Shown here: positions 11,591 through 23,180 of the stretch, piece by piece
Layout: each line of letters opens with the position of its first letter
How positions within the stretch are numbered: the first letter of the stretch is position 1
Assembly: GCA_002197995.1 (NCBI GenBank)
Contig: NGZR01000002.1
Span: forward strand, 8,556,001-8,620,000
DNA length: 64,000 nucleotides
Direction: 5' to 3'
Origin: Gaeumannomyces sp. JS-464
Taxonomy: Eukaryota; Ascomycota; Sordariomycetes; Magnaporthales; Magnaporthaceae
The notes under the pieces: generated by a model
The model's database searches: none
What the model saw: the letters and a program-made list of their open reading frames with translations, nothing else
What the model was told of the DNA's origin: nothing
Position numbers and translations under genes: made by a program

Positions 11591-13113
11591 ACAGCCTGAT
11601 GGCTTGTCACGGGAGGTCGATTGGCTGGTGCCTGTAGGGCTGCGTCGTGGCGTTTGGCGGGGTAGACGCCGACGACGTAGAAATGGGAGCCGAGTGGGTA
11701 TATAGAATGGATGTCGATGATTGAAAGCATAGATGACTACCTAGGTGGCTGCTAGGATGTGATGCCTCTAGGATTGGCTAGCTTACTTGGAGCTGCTGAG
11801 ATGGCAGGCAAAATGATGCCAGCGAAGGAGACGTACAGGGGTTGAGATGTGAGTAATGTAGAGAGAGGTGTCGGGCGGCGAATCGCGCGAGTCTGCTCTC
11901 CCGGATATGGCCAGGCTACCATCAGCTGTGCTGTAGCCGTGCTGATATCGATGGGTGTCTTGTGGGCAGCGCGGTAGGTGTAGGTTCTTTCGAATCTCAT
12001 CTGGAGCGCGGCGGCTTAGCCAGCGGGCCGACTGGAAGGCGAAGAAGGCCACCCCACTTCTATCTTAAATCTGAAGTTCGACCTATGCGTCGCCGATATG
12101 GGAAACGGAGACAGCCGCGTTCTACTGACGACGTGCTCCTTATCGGCGGTAGTGCTGCTTGGTAGGAAATGGGGTGGACGGTGCAAGCTGGAAACAATCG
12201 AACCGCCAAGGCATCCCCTCAGCTGGTCTGCGACCACTTATCCCTCACATCCCCACCGCGGATGGCACAGCGGCAGGCACCTGCTGCCTTTCCGCGGCGC
12301 TTCCCCCGCACCTGGTGCTCTCGAATGATTCCGAAAGGGCCCAAAGGTCTGGGGGCGGGGCTGCCGTGGCTGGGCAGACCTGGCAGGCCGGCGCCCTGTG
12401 ACAGGGGCCATTGTTGGTCCTTGTTGGTCGAAACGACGCACGCAAACGGCCGTCGCATGCACGCAGCACACATTGGACACGACGCTGATCAGCCGACCGT
12501 GCCGGCAGCTCGCAGCAATGGACGCGCCCGGGTAATTTCTGCCACGGGCCTGCTGCCTCCTCCCCTTGTTTCCAATCTCCAAGTCCCAAGAGGCTGGTGC
12601 GGGGTGGCGAGATCCCTCGGCCCGTTCGTGCTTCCCCTCCTTCTTTATTCGCGCAGCCGTTGTTCCCTTTCATTCTCCCCTCGTCCCCTCCTTTGTTCCC
12701 TCGTGCATCGTCGAGGCTGACCGACAGCCTAGCATTCGACGTTGGCGGGAATATGTAGGCGCGTCCATTGTGGTGCGTTGGACTGTACGCTTGTGTCACC
12801 GAACCACCGGCGCCCTTCAATTGGCTCTGCCCGACGAACCTTGGTCCCTTTTGGTTTTCTGTCCCTCCGTCATCCTGCACCCCCGGCCCACGGCAAAGCT
12901 CACAAGCTCAAGCTTCCCCGGGCGTGTACTGTGGTGTGCCTGGCAGAAGCCAAGGGCAGGGCTAGCAACGGTTTGACTCCCTGAGCCGGCCTAGTCTCCC
13001 ACAGACGTGGGATGCGTCAAATGACATAGCTCGATTTCTCGAGAGCTTTTTTTTTTCCTCCTCTGTTTTCTGCTTCCTCCTTCCTTGAAGCCGGCCCCGG
13101 ACGCCCAATCGCG
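11591..13113. other. Intergenic region and NNT promoter
   Basis: Between the minus-strand ankyrin gene and the plus-strand transhydrogenase. The last ~500 nt are C/T-rich with pyrimidine tracts, typical of fungal 5' flanks. No ORF has recognisable features. Confidence 0.5.
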
Positions 13114-16100
13114 ATGTCGATGTCCCTGATGCGGCCTGGCCTGGCTCGTGGCCATGGACCGCAAGCCATGTCGCTGGCACTCGCGAGGCGCGCCGCCCAC
13201 CGTGGCCTGTCAAGAATCCTGGGTAAGTAGAACAAAGACGAGGAACAAGGGATCCTATCATGAGATTTGGCGGCCTGGTAACTTACACCGGCGGCGCGAC
13301 CGGCCGCGGCGAGCGTAGCGCCAAATCGCATCGTCGGAAGCTAACATGCCGCGGCTGGAATTGATGACCACCTGGCGTAGACGGTTCCGCGGCCTTGTCC
13401 CTGGGTGGTTTAGCTCGCGCTCAGCGAAAATGGCACAACACGGGCAAATGCCGCGGGGCTGCCTCGTCGCCGTCGCTGGCCTTGACGGTGACGGCGCCTC
13501 AGTGCCGGCAGCCGCAGCAGCTCCAGCTCGTCCGCCATGCTTCGATCCTGTCCGCGATTCCCACTCCGCCCGGGCAGGTGGCCACGGCTACCTACTCCAC
13601 CAGGGTGCTGCCGCCGACCACGCCCTATGGCCAGCTCGCCGTCGGTGTCCCCAAGGAGACATACAACAACGAGCGCAGGGTAGCTCTGACGCCGCATAAC
13701 GTCGCCCTCCTGCTCAAGAAAGGCTTCAAGCGCGTGCTCGTCGAGCGCGGCGCCGGAGCCCTTGCTGACTTTCCCGACGAGGCCTACGATAAGGCCGGAG
13801 CGGAGCTGGTGGACGCCGGCAAGGTCTGGGCCGATTCCGACATCGTGCTCAAGGTGCGCGGCCCAAGCGCGCCCGAGGTCGACTCCATGAAGGCCGGCCA
13901 GACGCTCGTGTCGTTCCTGCAGCCGGCGCAGAACAAGGAGCTGGTGCAGAAGCTGGCCGAGAAGAAGGCGACATCGTTCGCCATGAATATGATCCCGCGC
14001 ATCTCGCGCGCCCAAGTCTTCGACGCGCTCAGCTCCATGGCCAACATTGCCGGCTACAAGGCCGTGCTGGAGGCGTCCAACAACTTTGGCCGCTTCTTGA
14101 CGGGCCAGGTCACGGCCGCGGGCAAGATCCCGCCCTGCAAGGTGCTTGTCGTGGGCGCTGGCGTCGCAGGCCTCAGCGCCATCGCGACGGCGCGCCGCAT
14201 GGGCGCCATCGTGCGTGGCTTCGACACTCGGCCGGCCACCCGCGAGCAAGTCCAGTCGCTGGGCGCCGAGTTCATCGAGGTCGACGTCCAGGAGGACGGA
14301 TCGGGCGCTGGCGGGTACGCGAAGGAGATGTCCAAGGAGTTCCAGGAGGCCCAGCTGCGCCTGTTTGCGAACCAAGCCCGCGATGTCGACATCATCATCA
14401 CGACCGCCCTGATCCCCGGCAAGCCCGCGCCTCGGCTCATCACCAAGTCCATGCTCGAGACCATGAAGCCCGGGTCGGTAGTTGTGGATCTGGCGGCCGA
14501 GGCTGGCGGCAACTGCGAGAAGACGGTTCCTGGCGAGATGGTCACTTACCGCGACGTCAAGATCATTGGCTACACGGACTTGCCCTCACGACTGCCGACC
14601 CAGTCATCGACTCTGTACTCCAACAACATCACCAAGTTCCTGCTCACCATGGCTCCCGTGGAGAAGGAGTTCGGCATTGATCTGACCGACGAGGTCGTGC
14701 GTGGCGCCATCGTGACGCAAAAGGGCGAGGTCCTCCCGCCCGCTCCCCGGCCCGCGCCACCACCAGCGCCAGCCGCCCCGCCAGTCGTTGCCAAGGAGGC
14801 GAAGGCGGTTGCTCTGACGCCCTTCCAGAAGGAAGCTCGCGAGGTCACGCTCGTCGGAGCCGGCATGGGCACCGCTCTCGCCCTCGGCAAGCTCACCAGC
14901 CCGCTCTTCATGGGCAACGTCTTCACATTTGGCCTCGCGAGTCTGATTGGATACCGGGCCGTCTGGAACGTCGCGCCCGCACTTCACAGCCCCCTGATGA
15001 GCGTCACCAATGCCATCTCGGGCATGGTCGGCATTGGCGGGCTCTTCGTCCTGGGCGGTGGCTACGTCCCCGAGACCATCCCTCAAACATTTGGCGCCCT
15101 GTCGGTGCTCCTAGCCTTCGTCAACGTCTCGGGAGGGTTCGTGATCACGAAGCGAATGCTAGACATGTTCAAGCGGCCCACGGACCCCCCAGAGTACCCG
15201 TGGCTGTATGCAATCCCTGGGGCTCTGTTTGGCGGCGGATTCATCGCTGCGGCCTCGACGGGCGCCGCCGGCCTCGTCCAGGCCGGGTATCTGGTCAGCT
15301 CGATCCTCTGCATCAGTTCCATTTCTAGCCTGGCGTCGCAGGCCACGGCTAGGATGGGTAACTCGCTCCGGCATACTCGGTGTTGGCTCTGGAGTCCTGG
15401 CATCCCTTCTGGCTGTTGGATTCTCGCCTGAGGTCCTGGCCCAGTTTGGCGGCCTCGCCGCTATTGGCAGCATTATTGGACTACTCATTGGAAAGCGCAT
15501 CACGCCCACCGACCTCCCACAGACCGTCGCCGCCCTCCACTCCGTGGTCGGTCTGGCTGCCGTCCTGACCAGTATCGGCAGCGTCATGGCTGACCTCGAC
15601 CACATTACGACCCTGCACCTCGTCAGTGCCTACCTTGGTGTTCTGATTGGTGGTGTCACCTTCACGGGCTCCATTGTCGCGTTCCTCAAACTTGCTGGCC
15701 GGGTATCTTCAAAGCCCATCATTCTCCCAGGACGACATCTGCTCAACTCGGGAATGCTTGCTGGTAACATGGCCACCATGGGCGCTTTCGTTACCATGGC
15801 CCCTGGCTCGCCCGCAATCGCTGCTGGCGCCCTGGCCGCAAATACGGCTCTGTCTTTTGCCAAGGGCTTCACCACCACGTCCGCGATTGGCGGCGCCGAC
15901 ATGCCCGTCGTGATCACCGTGCTCAACGCCTACAGTGGTTTTGCGCTTGTAGCTGAGGGCTTCATGCTTGATAACTCGCTCCTGACGACCGTCGGTGCGC
16001 TGATTGGAGTATCTGGTTCGATCCTATCGTACATTGTAAGTTTTCTTTTTTCCCCCTCACCCTTCAATCCTCCAATCGTCCTGCGTGTAGCCTCGTGCTA

Positions 16101-16842
16101 ACCAACCTCTACTTTTCAGATGTGTGTGGCCATGAACCGGTCTCTCACAAACGTCCTCTTTGGCGGCATCGCGCCAGCCCCGGCCAGCGACTTCAAGATC
16201 GAGGGCACCGTGACGCAGACCAACGTCGAAGAGACGGCCGAGGCGCTGACCAACGCCGAGAGCGTCATCATCGTGGTGGGCTACGGCATGGCAGTGGCCA
16301 AGGCGCAGTACGCCATTTCGGAAATCACAAGCATGCTGCGGGCCAAAAACATCAACGTCCGCTTCGCCATCCACCCAGTCGCCGGGCGCATGCCCGGTCA
16401 ATGTAACGTGCTTTTGGCCGAGGCCAGCGTGCCTTACGACATCGTGCTCGAGATGGACGAGATCAACGACGACTTTGGCGACACGGACGTGACCCTGGTC
16501 ATCGGCGCCAACGACACGGTCAACCCCATCGCCCTCGAGCCCGGCAGCCCCATCGCGGGCATGCCGGTGCTGCACGCCTGGAAGAGCAAGACGGTCATTG
16601 TCATGAAGCGCGGCCTGGCGAGCGGCTACGCCGACGTGCCGAACCCCATGTTTTACATGCCCGGCACGCGCATGCTGTTTGGAGATGCGAAGGTGACTTG
16701 CGATGGTTAGTTTCTGCCGTGCCCCAGTTTGCGCCCTCACGTCGCTTTTTTTCTTCACCTTTTTTTTATTTTATTTTTTTTACTGACAATCTATTTGGTG
16801 GACTTTACAGCTATCAAAGCGGCCATCGAAGCTCGCCAATAG
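13114..16842 (+). CDS. NNT: Mitochondrial NAD(P) transhydrogenase (proton-translocating), single polypeptide
   Basis: Couples hydride transfer from NADH to NADP+ with proton entry across the inner mitochondrial membrane, supplying matrix NADPH. About 1,115 aa. Exons are 13114-13222 (Arg-rich presequence, no acidic residues), 13414-16035, 16120-16705 and 16811-16842, all with phase-compatible GT-AG introns. Domain I starts at [18 protein letters not shown], with the NAD-binding fold at [14 protein letters not shown] Pro/Ala linker (about 14740-14790) precedes roughly a dozen membrane helices of domain II. NADP-binding domain III shows [32 protein letters not shown] and [13 protein letters not shown]. 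An extra C in the CC pair at 15368-15369 breaks the frame. Removing it makes the exon total a multiple of three. Length and domain order match animal and fungal NNT. The short final exon encodes the tail ending [10 protein letters not shown]. Confidence 0.95.
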
Positions 16843-17741
16843 GCCGTGTCTCTGGCCCGGGAAGAACACGGAATAATTTGCCTTTGGAGCCTCTTAGGAA
16901 AAGGTTCGTTATCTTCGATAGACTCAATTCCCGATGGTTCAAGAGTCAAGGTCATTGTGTTGCATTTCTTCGGTATCTAGACGTTTGGCTTGTCTTGAAA
17001 GGATTCCTGTTTAGCTGTGCAGAGAGACCTACCCGGACCCGAACACGCAGCGTTAGCTGCCCGCGTCGAATGATTGCATCCTTGTAAATGAAATGTTTCT
17101 GTTTTTAGACGAACCTTCGAATTGGATGCTAGTTGGAACGAAGGTATGGACACTCTAGGGGTTCGCGGCTGGTGCACACCTACGGCATCAGCCGCTCAAA
17201 GAAAGTGGCACAAGACCGTTTCCGTGTCTAGAACTCTTTGCTCTCCAACGCAGCATTGTCATGAGGACTCAAAGGAAAGCCCTTTTATTGCACGCATGCC
17301 TCAAAGCCAAGTCCGAATCCGGGGTTCTCCCCTCTGTGAACGAGGGACATGCCCACCCCACGAGTCCATTGGGAGGCGCTACTGTCAAAAGAAACGTGTC
17401 CTCGATGGCATGCAGGGCTTAGAGGGTCAAAGGGAGCAAAGATAGTTACCATATTTGGAATCCTTTTGTCTTTGGAGGACGGCAACCACGGCGCCTGGAG
17501 GGGTTGCGTTGGAAGCCACGCACTGTGGATTTGGTGTCCCGGACCCTGCATTTTCACGGTTGTATCTGGTGGACTTTAGGGCTAAGCCGGCCGTGTTGTC
17601 CGCAGCGACTTGGTGCCTGAGGGCATGCTCTTGGGCTCTCCTTATCGTGGCGCCGCGATGCTCGTGGCAGTGTTTTCGCACTGGGACATCGACGCCGGTC
17701 CACCGCCCTCCTGGCGGCCCTTTGATCCATCGCCGTCCGGG
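16843..17741. other. Intergenic region
   Basis: NNT 3' flank followed by the promoter of the next gene. Nothing else is supported. Confidence 0.5.
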
Positions 17742-17749
17742 TATAAATA
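17742..17749 (+). promoter_or_regulatory. TATA box (TATAAATA)
   Basis: A consensus TATAAATA lies 181 nt upstream of ATG 17923. It is followed by a C/A-rich leader (CAAGC, CAACC and CATCC repeats) typical of strongly transcribed fungal genes. Confidence 0.65.
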
Positions 17750-17922
17750 GGCCGTCGAGCTCCCGGTCAAGGCTCGTCTTATTCTTGATCCCCCCCAAGC
17801 CACCTCAACCAAGGAAGAAGCTCAAGTGACACGGCAGAGCCATCGACAACCCACGCCATCCAAGCAACACGGAAACCCTCCGCCACGACAGCACCTGCTT
17901 GCTACCCGCCAGCCACGTCACC

Positions 17923-19099
17923 ATGTGGACTCCTCCGACCCTCCCGTATTACGCGCCTGCGGCCGATCTCCCTGCCCCGTTGCCAACGTGGGACGAGATC
18001 TATGCGGCTAGCCTTGAGGCCAAGGTGATCTGGGTGGCGGAGACCCAGGCGACCTGGGTCACGGAATGGCGAGGGGAGGACGATACCATCCGCAGGCACG
18101 TGTTCGAGCACGCCCGCCATCGAGTCGGCGAGCATTTCGTGGTCGACTACCAGAGGGACCCCCTAGACCTGGACAATGATAGGAGGCACAAGAACAAGCA
18201 CCGCGCAGTCTTTGGCGAAGCGATGAACATGCTCTTCGTGCAGCAGGCAACCACCGACGTCCGGGTCCCAAAGGTCTACGCCATGTACAAGCAGACCGTT
18301 GAGGCCCAGGGCCTCTGCTACAACCTCGAGTTCGTCGTGCGCGAGCTCATCCCCGGCAAGTGGGCCGGCCACTACTTCAGCCGCGAGGCCGTCGACGAGG
18401 CGGTCCCCCGGCCCGAAGGGCCATCCGCGAGCAAGATCCTGGGCCAGCAGAAGCTCATCATGCGGCGGGCCGCGCGCGGCCAGCTGGACCCGGCCGAGGC
18501 GGAGGAGCTGTGCGAGAAGCTCCACGCCCAGGCCGCCCACGGCAGGGCGGTCCGCGAGCTCCGGGAGCAGGAGTACGCCAGGAGGATGCAGCTGTACAGG
18601 GACCTGACGTACCCCCGCCTCAAGGCGTTCAGGGCCATCGACGTGTCCAGCGTCCGGCCCGCCAACGGCGCCTGGCCGCCCTGCGTCATGACCTACGACG
18701 GCCACGACGGCGTCACCCGCCCGATCCTCACGGTCGAGGATTTCGTCCAGTGCTTCGCCAAGTCGCACCCGGACCCCGACGAGTACGAGAGGAGCAAGCA
18801 GGACCTCCGCGGAAGGCTCGAGGGGCGAGACGATGGCCCTGATCCACCCCGGCCGCCCCGTCTTGGACAGCTCGGTCGGAAGCGGCGAGCTCATGTGCCC
18901 GGACGGTTCGCTGGTGGCCAACTCGTGGAACTGGCTGACCTGGGGACTCGCTTCTCTCGACAAGCACTTCGGCGATCCAGAGCAGGCTGCCAGGACCGCC
19001 CAGGTTCTCAAGGATGTGGGGACCTGGGCTCATAGGAACGGGGCGGCTCGTCTGAACTTTGACATCTCCGTCTACAGCCGCTCCTCTTGGCAGGGGTAA
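17923..19099 (+). CDS. Unrecognised cytosolic protein, possibly kinase-like fold
   Basis: Single exon, about 391 aa after correction, beginning MWTPPTLPYYAPAADLP. I do not recognise a family. It has no signal peptide or membrane helix. The segment VPKVYAMY...CYNLEFVVRELIPG resembles the beta-strand-rich N-lobe of fungal phosphotransferase-like proteins, but no HxD catalytic loop or DxG is visible, so kinase activity is not supported. A charged helical region with Glu/Arg repeats (residues ~165-225) follows, then a C-terminal domain with HPGRPVLDSS and SWNWLTWGLASLDKHFG. The C-terminus is in a different frame: the G4 run at 18822-18825 must be G3 (giving RLEGETMALIHPG), which also makes the length a multiple of three. 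A TATA box and C/A-rich leader upstream suggest active expression. Confidence 0.65.
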
Positions 19100-19124
19100 G
19101 GGAGCCACCGACTACCTCTTCACC

Positions 19125-19158
19125 CACACACACACACACTCTCTCTCTCTCTCTCTCA
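19125..19158. repeat. Compound (CA)n-(CT)n microsatellite
   Basis: About 15 nt of CA repeat runs directly into about 20 nt of CT repeat, just downstream of the stop codon of the preceding gene. Confidence 0.9.
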
Positions 19159-19608
19159 CCCTCTCACCGGTTGTCACTAGGTAGGTACTTACCAGTTACC
19201 TAAGTTTGCTGGGAACCTTGTTTTTGTTTTTGGTATTTTGTTTGGACATTTCATCGCCGTTGCCTAGTCTTTCCGCCTCCAAATGCCTAGGGAGGGCGGA
19301 AGGACAGGTTCGGATTTGCCATAGCGGCTTCATTATATAAATCAATTCTCCAAAACCCTTCCTTGCATTGAATGTGATGACCCACTTGTTTGGATGAAGG
19401 AGACCATGAGGGAGCTTAATGGCAGAGAAGTAGAGACAGACACAGTCTGGATCTGGACAAGGGGGGAATGTGCTCGAGGCTAGGTTGTCGCGACCGGATG
19501 TAGAGGGGGCCGGGTCAGGGGAGACGACGGAACAGGCTCCGGAGTGTCTCGATATGATTGGTGATGCGCCTGGCGCCCTAGTTTCGGTTGGTCCCGTCGC
19601 TCCTCTCC
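19159..19608. other. Convergent 3' intergenic region
   Basis: Lies between two converging genes. Contains a TAGGTAGGTA-type short repeat near 19180. No gene seen. Confidence 0.5.
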
Positions 19609-20205
19609 TTAGGGGAACGGCCCGTAGTTGTGAGTTGGCCACCTATGTGGCCGCCGTAGCTCCCACCAGGCGATGCATCGGAACGTGCTCCGGATGGTTT
19701 GAGCGACCCAGATGCCGGGATAGACCTTGGCGGGGGAGGAGCGGATTGCGGTGAAGCCCTTCTTGAGCGGCGCACAGGGGTCGTCTTGGGCTCTCAGCCA
19801 GTCCATCGGCGTATACTGGTGGCTCTGGACGTATGAGAAGAGGCGGGCGGTGCCGAACAGGTCGCGGACGTACACGCCGATGTTCTTGTCGGGCCGACGC
19901 GACGCCTTGCGCTGTGCCATGGAGGCGCCGTGGTCGAACTTCTGCAGGAGCAGGAAGCCGGTCTGGTTGATCGGATCCGTTTCAAGGTAGATGAAGTCCC
20001 GACGGGGGACCCAGTTCTTGCAGAAGCCATGTTCCTGGCAAGACGGCGAGCAGAGGCCGTCCTTGCTGTAGGTGAGGGAGAGCATGAAGATGCGATGATG
20101 GGTGGCGGTGGTTGGCGCTGGGGCCGGGCGGAAACCCTAAAGGCGTGGATGATTAGTACCAATGTAACAATGTAGCCTGGTTTCATCACTAACCTGCTGA
20201 CGCAT
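19609..20205 (-). CDS. Unrecognised ~179-aa protein with a 12-nt first exon
   Basis: Exon 1 (20205-20194) encodes only MRQQ. The intron (20193-20137, 57 nt) has donor GTTAGT, a perfect TACTAAT branch site and acceptor TTTAG. Exon 2 (20136-19609) continues GFRPAPAPTTATHHRIFMLSL in frame, with no indel. The body contains YLETDPINQTGFLLLQKFDHG, VYVRDLFGTARLF and CIAWWELRRP; the single N-terminal Cys cluster (CSPSCQEHGFC) is distinctive. There is no clear signal peptide, and the function is unknown. An alternative start is the internal ATG at 20085 (MLSLTYSKDG), which would remove the short exon. A TATA box about 160 nt upstream supports the gene. Confidence 0.6.
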
Positions 20206-20365
20206 CGTCGCTTCCTCTCTCTCCCTCCCCCCCTCTCTCTCTCTCTCGCTGTCTCCCGTCGCCTTTTTTCACGCGTATGGAAGGCTTCGGTGGCTCTGGG
20301 TGGAAGTTGCTTGTGGATAGGGAGGGAAGGGGAAGGATGTTCATAGGAAGGAGGTGTCTCGTCCA

Positions 20366-20372
20366 TTTTATA
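20366..20372 (-). promoter_or_regulatory. TATA box (TATAAAA)
   Basis: The minus strand reads GGCTATAAAATGG, 161 nt upstream of ATG 20205. A CT-rich leader (about 20213-20250) follows it downstream. Confidence 0.6.
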
Positions 20373-23180
20373 GCCGCATCCTCTTCAGCCGCGTCGACCC
20401 AAGCTCCTACTCCAAGAAACAGAGAGAGGACGAAAGACGAGGCTGTTCTTTGTTCCTAGAGCTGGCGGCAGCAAGGTGTGTGGGCCACAGACCTAGCTAG
20501 GTGGGCAGCTCAGCCATTGAAGCAGACGAACTCAGCAATAGGGAGGGGCGCACGGCTGCTGGCAAAGGCCTCCTTGCTCGACAAAGAAAGCTCCTGCCGC
20601 GCAGGCTGTGCAGATGGGGTTTGCGATAGGAGTCATCAGATATCGCTTTGAACACCTGCTCAGCAGGAAGCACCACCCCTGGCGAGTGGCCAGGATATGG
20701 GCTGCAGGGACAGACATGGCAGCATGCTTGCGTCCGCCACTTTGCGCCGGGCTTTGCTCGGTTTGGTCTACCTTTGACCAGACAGGCCGCCCCGTTTTGG
20801 GCGGTCAAGCTCCTTGCATGCACAGATGCGCTGCAGCTGCAGCCGCTCCATGAAGCCACTCCGCCTTTTTCCTTTTCTTCTCCCAGGCGGCCCGCATAGA
20901 GCTCCAGGGGATGATCCCTCCCTCACGCGGCTCTCCAATGTCTCCAGCCTAATGGGCGGGGACCTTTCCGCACCCTCTTCCAACGACGGAAATGCCGGCG
21001 AGCTCCTGGCGGGCGGAGCCTGCTGCCCACAAGGGTGTGCCTTGCTTGACTTTGGGGATGAGCTTTGTCGTGATTCTTTGTCATGTTGACGGGCACGATC
21101 AGCTTGGCGGCTACAAAGGCTGGCTCCTCGTTGGGCTCAAAGGGGTAGTGTTGTTGCCGAATTGAAGCTCTCAGGGGCCCAGTATCAAGCCGGGAAGGCT
21201 GCACATCGTGGATCTTGTTTGCGTTCCCTTTTTTTTTTTTGTGGGACACCCGCCGAAACGCACATGGGGCCACAGTGCAACAAGGCACATCAGTCAACCT
21301 CGCGCTTCTTTCGCCTACTGTTTTCCAGCCGTTGATCTATTCTTTACTTGCAAGACTACGAAAGGGGAAGAAGAGAGGCGGCGCAGAGGAGCAGCTGGTG
21401 GTGCTTGGGAAATCCAGTGGCGCGCGCCTGGACCTCTGGGCGTGGTAGGTTGTCGCAAACGAGCGATAAATCATCTATCAATGACATCAGGCTGCAATTG
21501 CGGGCCCGAGCTTGTGACGAGCGAAACAGGGCTGCATGGGTGGTGGGCAGGCTAAAAGCGGGGCCGGACGGGTGCGTGCATGTGGGAGCAAACGAAGGGC
21601 ATGGCCGAACGTCTCCTCCTCCGTAGAGCGCTGGATTTCCCAAGGAGCAGGAGCGCGCTTCGGCGGCGGACGGAACAGAGTATGAGCGAGATGGCCCTTG
21701 CTAACCAAGCGGCTGCTGGCTCGGCCTGGAGGAAGAAGAATGCAAGCGGGTTCGGCGGATTTATCTGTCAAAGTGTCGGGTGTCGGTATCGAGTTGAGCA
21801 CCGTCTTGGCCTTGCCGGGCAACACGCCCTTCATCCCGGCGATCGACGAAGCCTGTTGTTGACATTCCCGCTTTCTATGGAGGGAGATGGCGAAAACGTT
21901 GGTTCCATGCCATCGGTTGGTCGGTTCCCGGCGTGCGGCGAGAGAGCCCAAGCCTAACTCGAAAATGGAATGGCGCGTGGAGGCGCTGCAGACAGCGCGG
22001 CTGATGGCTGATGCGCATCCTCTGCCAGTCACCCCGGGCACTTTTCTGACCTGCGTGCTCTGAGCCGGGGGGGGGGGGGGGCCGCCCGACCTCCAGCTAC
22101 CGCTCCCGCGCCCCGCCACCACCATTTCGATCATTTCGATCATCGCCGTCTCCGTCGCCCGAATTGTAGCCAGAGCTGAAACCCCAACCGCTACGCAGTA
22201 GTCCAGAGCCCAGCCGCCAGCCCTAACGAACAGGCCAATGAAATTCCCTACTTTTGGCGATTCCACACTGTGTAACGTTTCACATTGGGAGGCTCTGCTT
22301 TCGTGGTGGAGTTCTGTGCTGAGATGTGTCAACGAATCTCGTCCACTGCCTGTTTGCTGTTGGCGAATTGGACCGTGGAGAGGGGGTTATCTGGTTACGC
22401 AAGCCGCCCGGGGCTTTCCAACCGGTCCACGCCAACGTCTATGCATGTAACCTGATCGCCGGAAGCTAGAGAGTGGGGGGTAAGGAGCCTGCCAGCCAAT
22501 AATGGGACAGCGCATGCGGCTAGTGCCCCAGCGGCCCAAGGAAATGACTGTCTAGCATGTCCCTGGTTGGAGCGGGAGCGCGAGTGGTCGCGTTTTACCC
22601 GGTCTGGGTGGGCGATTCCCGTCGCATTACGCCAAATCTTTGATCCGCCCACAATTTGCCCAGGCGCGGTCCATCCAGGCACCGGCTGACGGGACGTGAA
22701 GCGGGGACAAAGCAACATCACATCACGCTGGCCCGTCGTCGTTATGTGAGCCCACGGCAAATTATGTGCTCTAGCACATGGTTTGCGGGGAACACCCCTG
22801 CCTCAAAAGAGCCAGAGCCAGACGACACCATGGCAGGTTGTGTCCGAAACGGAGACAGGGGGGCTCTGATGGAGAGCGTGGACGCCCAAGGCAGCCACCA
22901 AGGCCCTCAGTCCCACCCATTTTGTTTTCTGGCAAATGCCGGGCCCCTCCACTCGATGCTATGTACTTGGCCCGGCGCACGACGTGCCGAGGTACGGATA
23001 CGCGGTACGGGGCAACAGGAGTGAGCGAGGTTATTATACCCATCCGGTCCCGCCCATTCTCGGCTGCGCGAACGTTGGTCGGGCTTCAACCGTCCGTCTG
23101 TCGGCGCTGTGTCTGTGTCCAAGCAGAGATCCCATTGTGTCCTGGGCTGCAGCAAAAAGCCCGCCAACGTGCAGCAAACA
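20373..23180. other. Long gene-free region
   Basis: Nearly 2.8 kb on the 5' side of two divergent genes. It holds a G15 run (22067-22081) and a short direct repeat TTTCGATCA at about 22125-22143. Many overlapping ORFs exist on both strands but none shows domain, signal or membrane features. Confidence 0.5.
22067..22081. repeat. Homopolymer G tract (15 nt)
   Basis: An unbroken run of about 15 G in the gene-free region. The exact length is unreliable. Confidence 0.85.
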
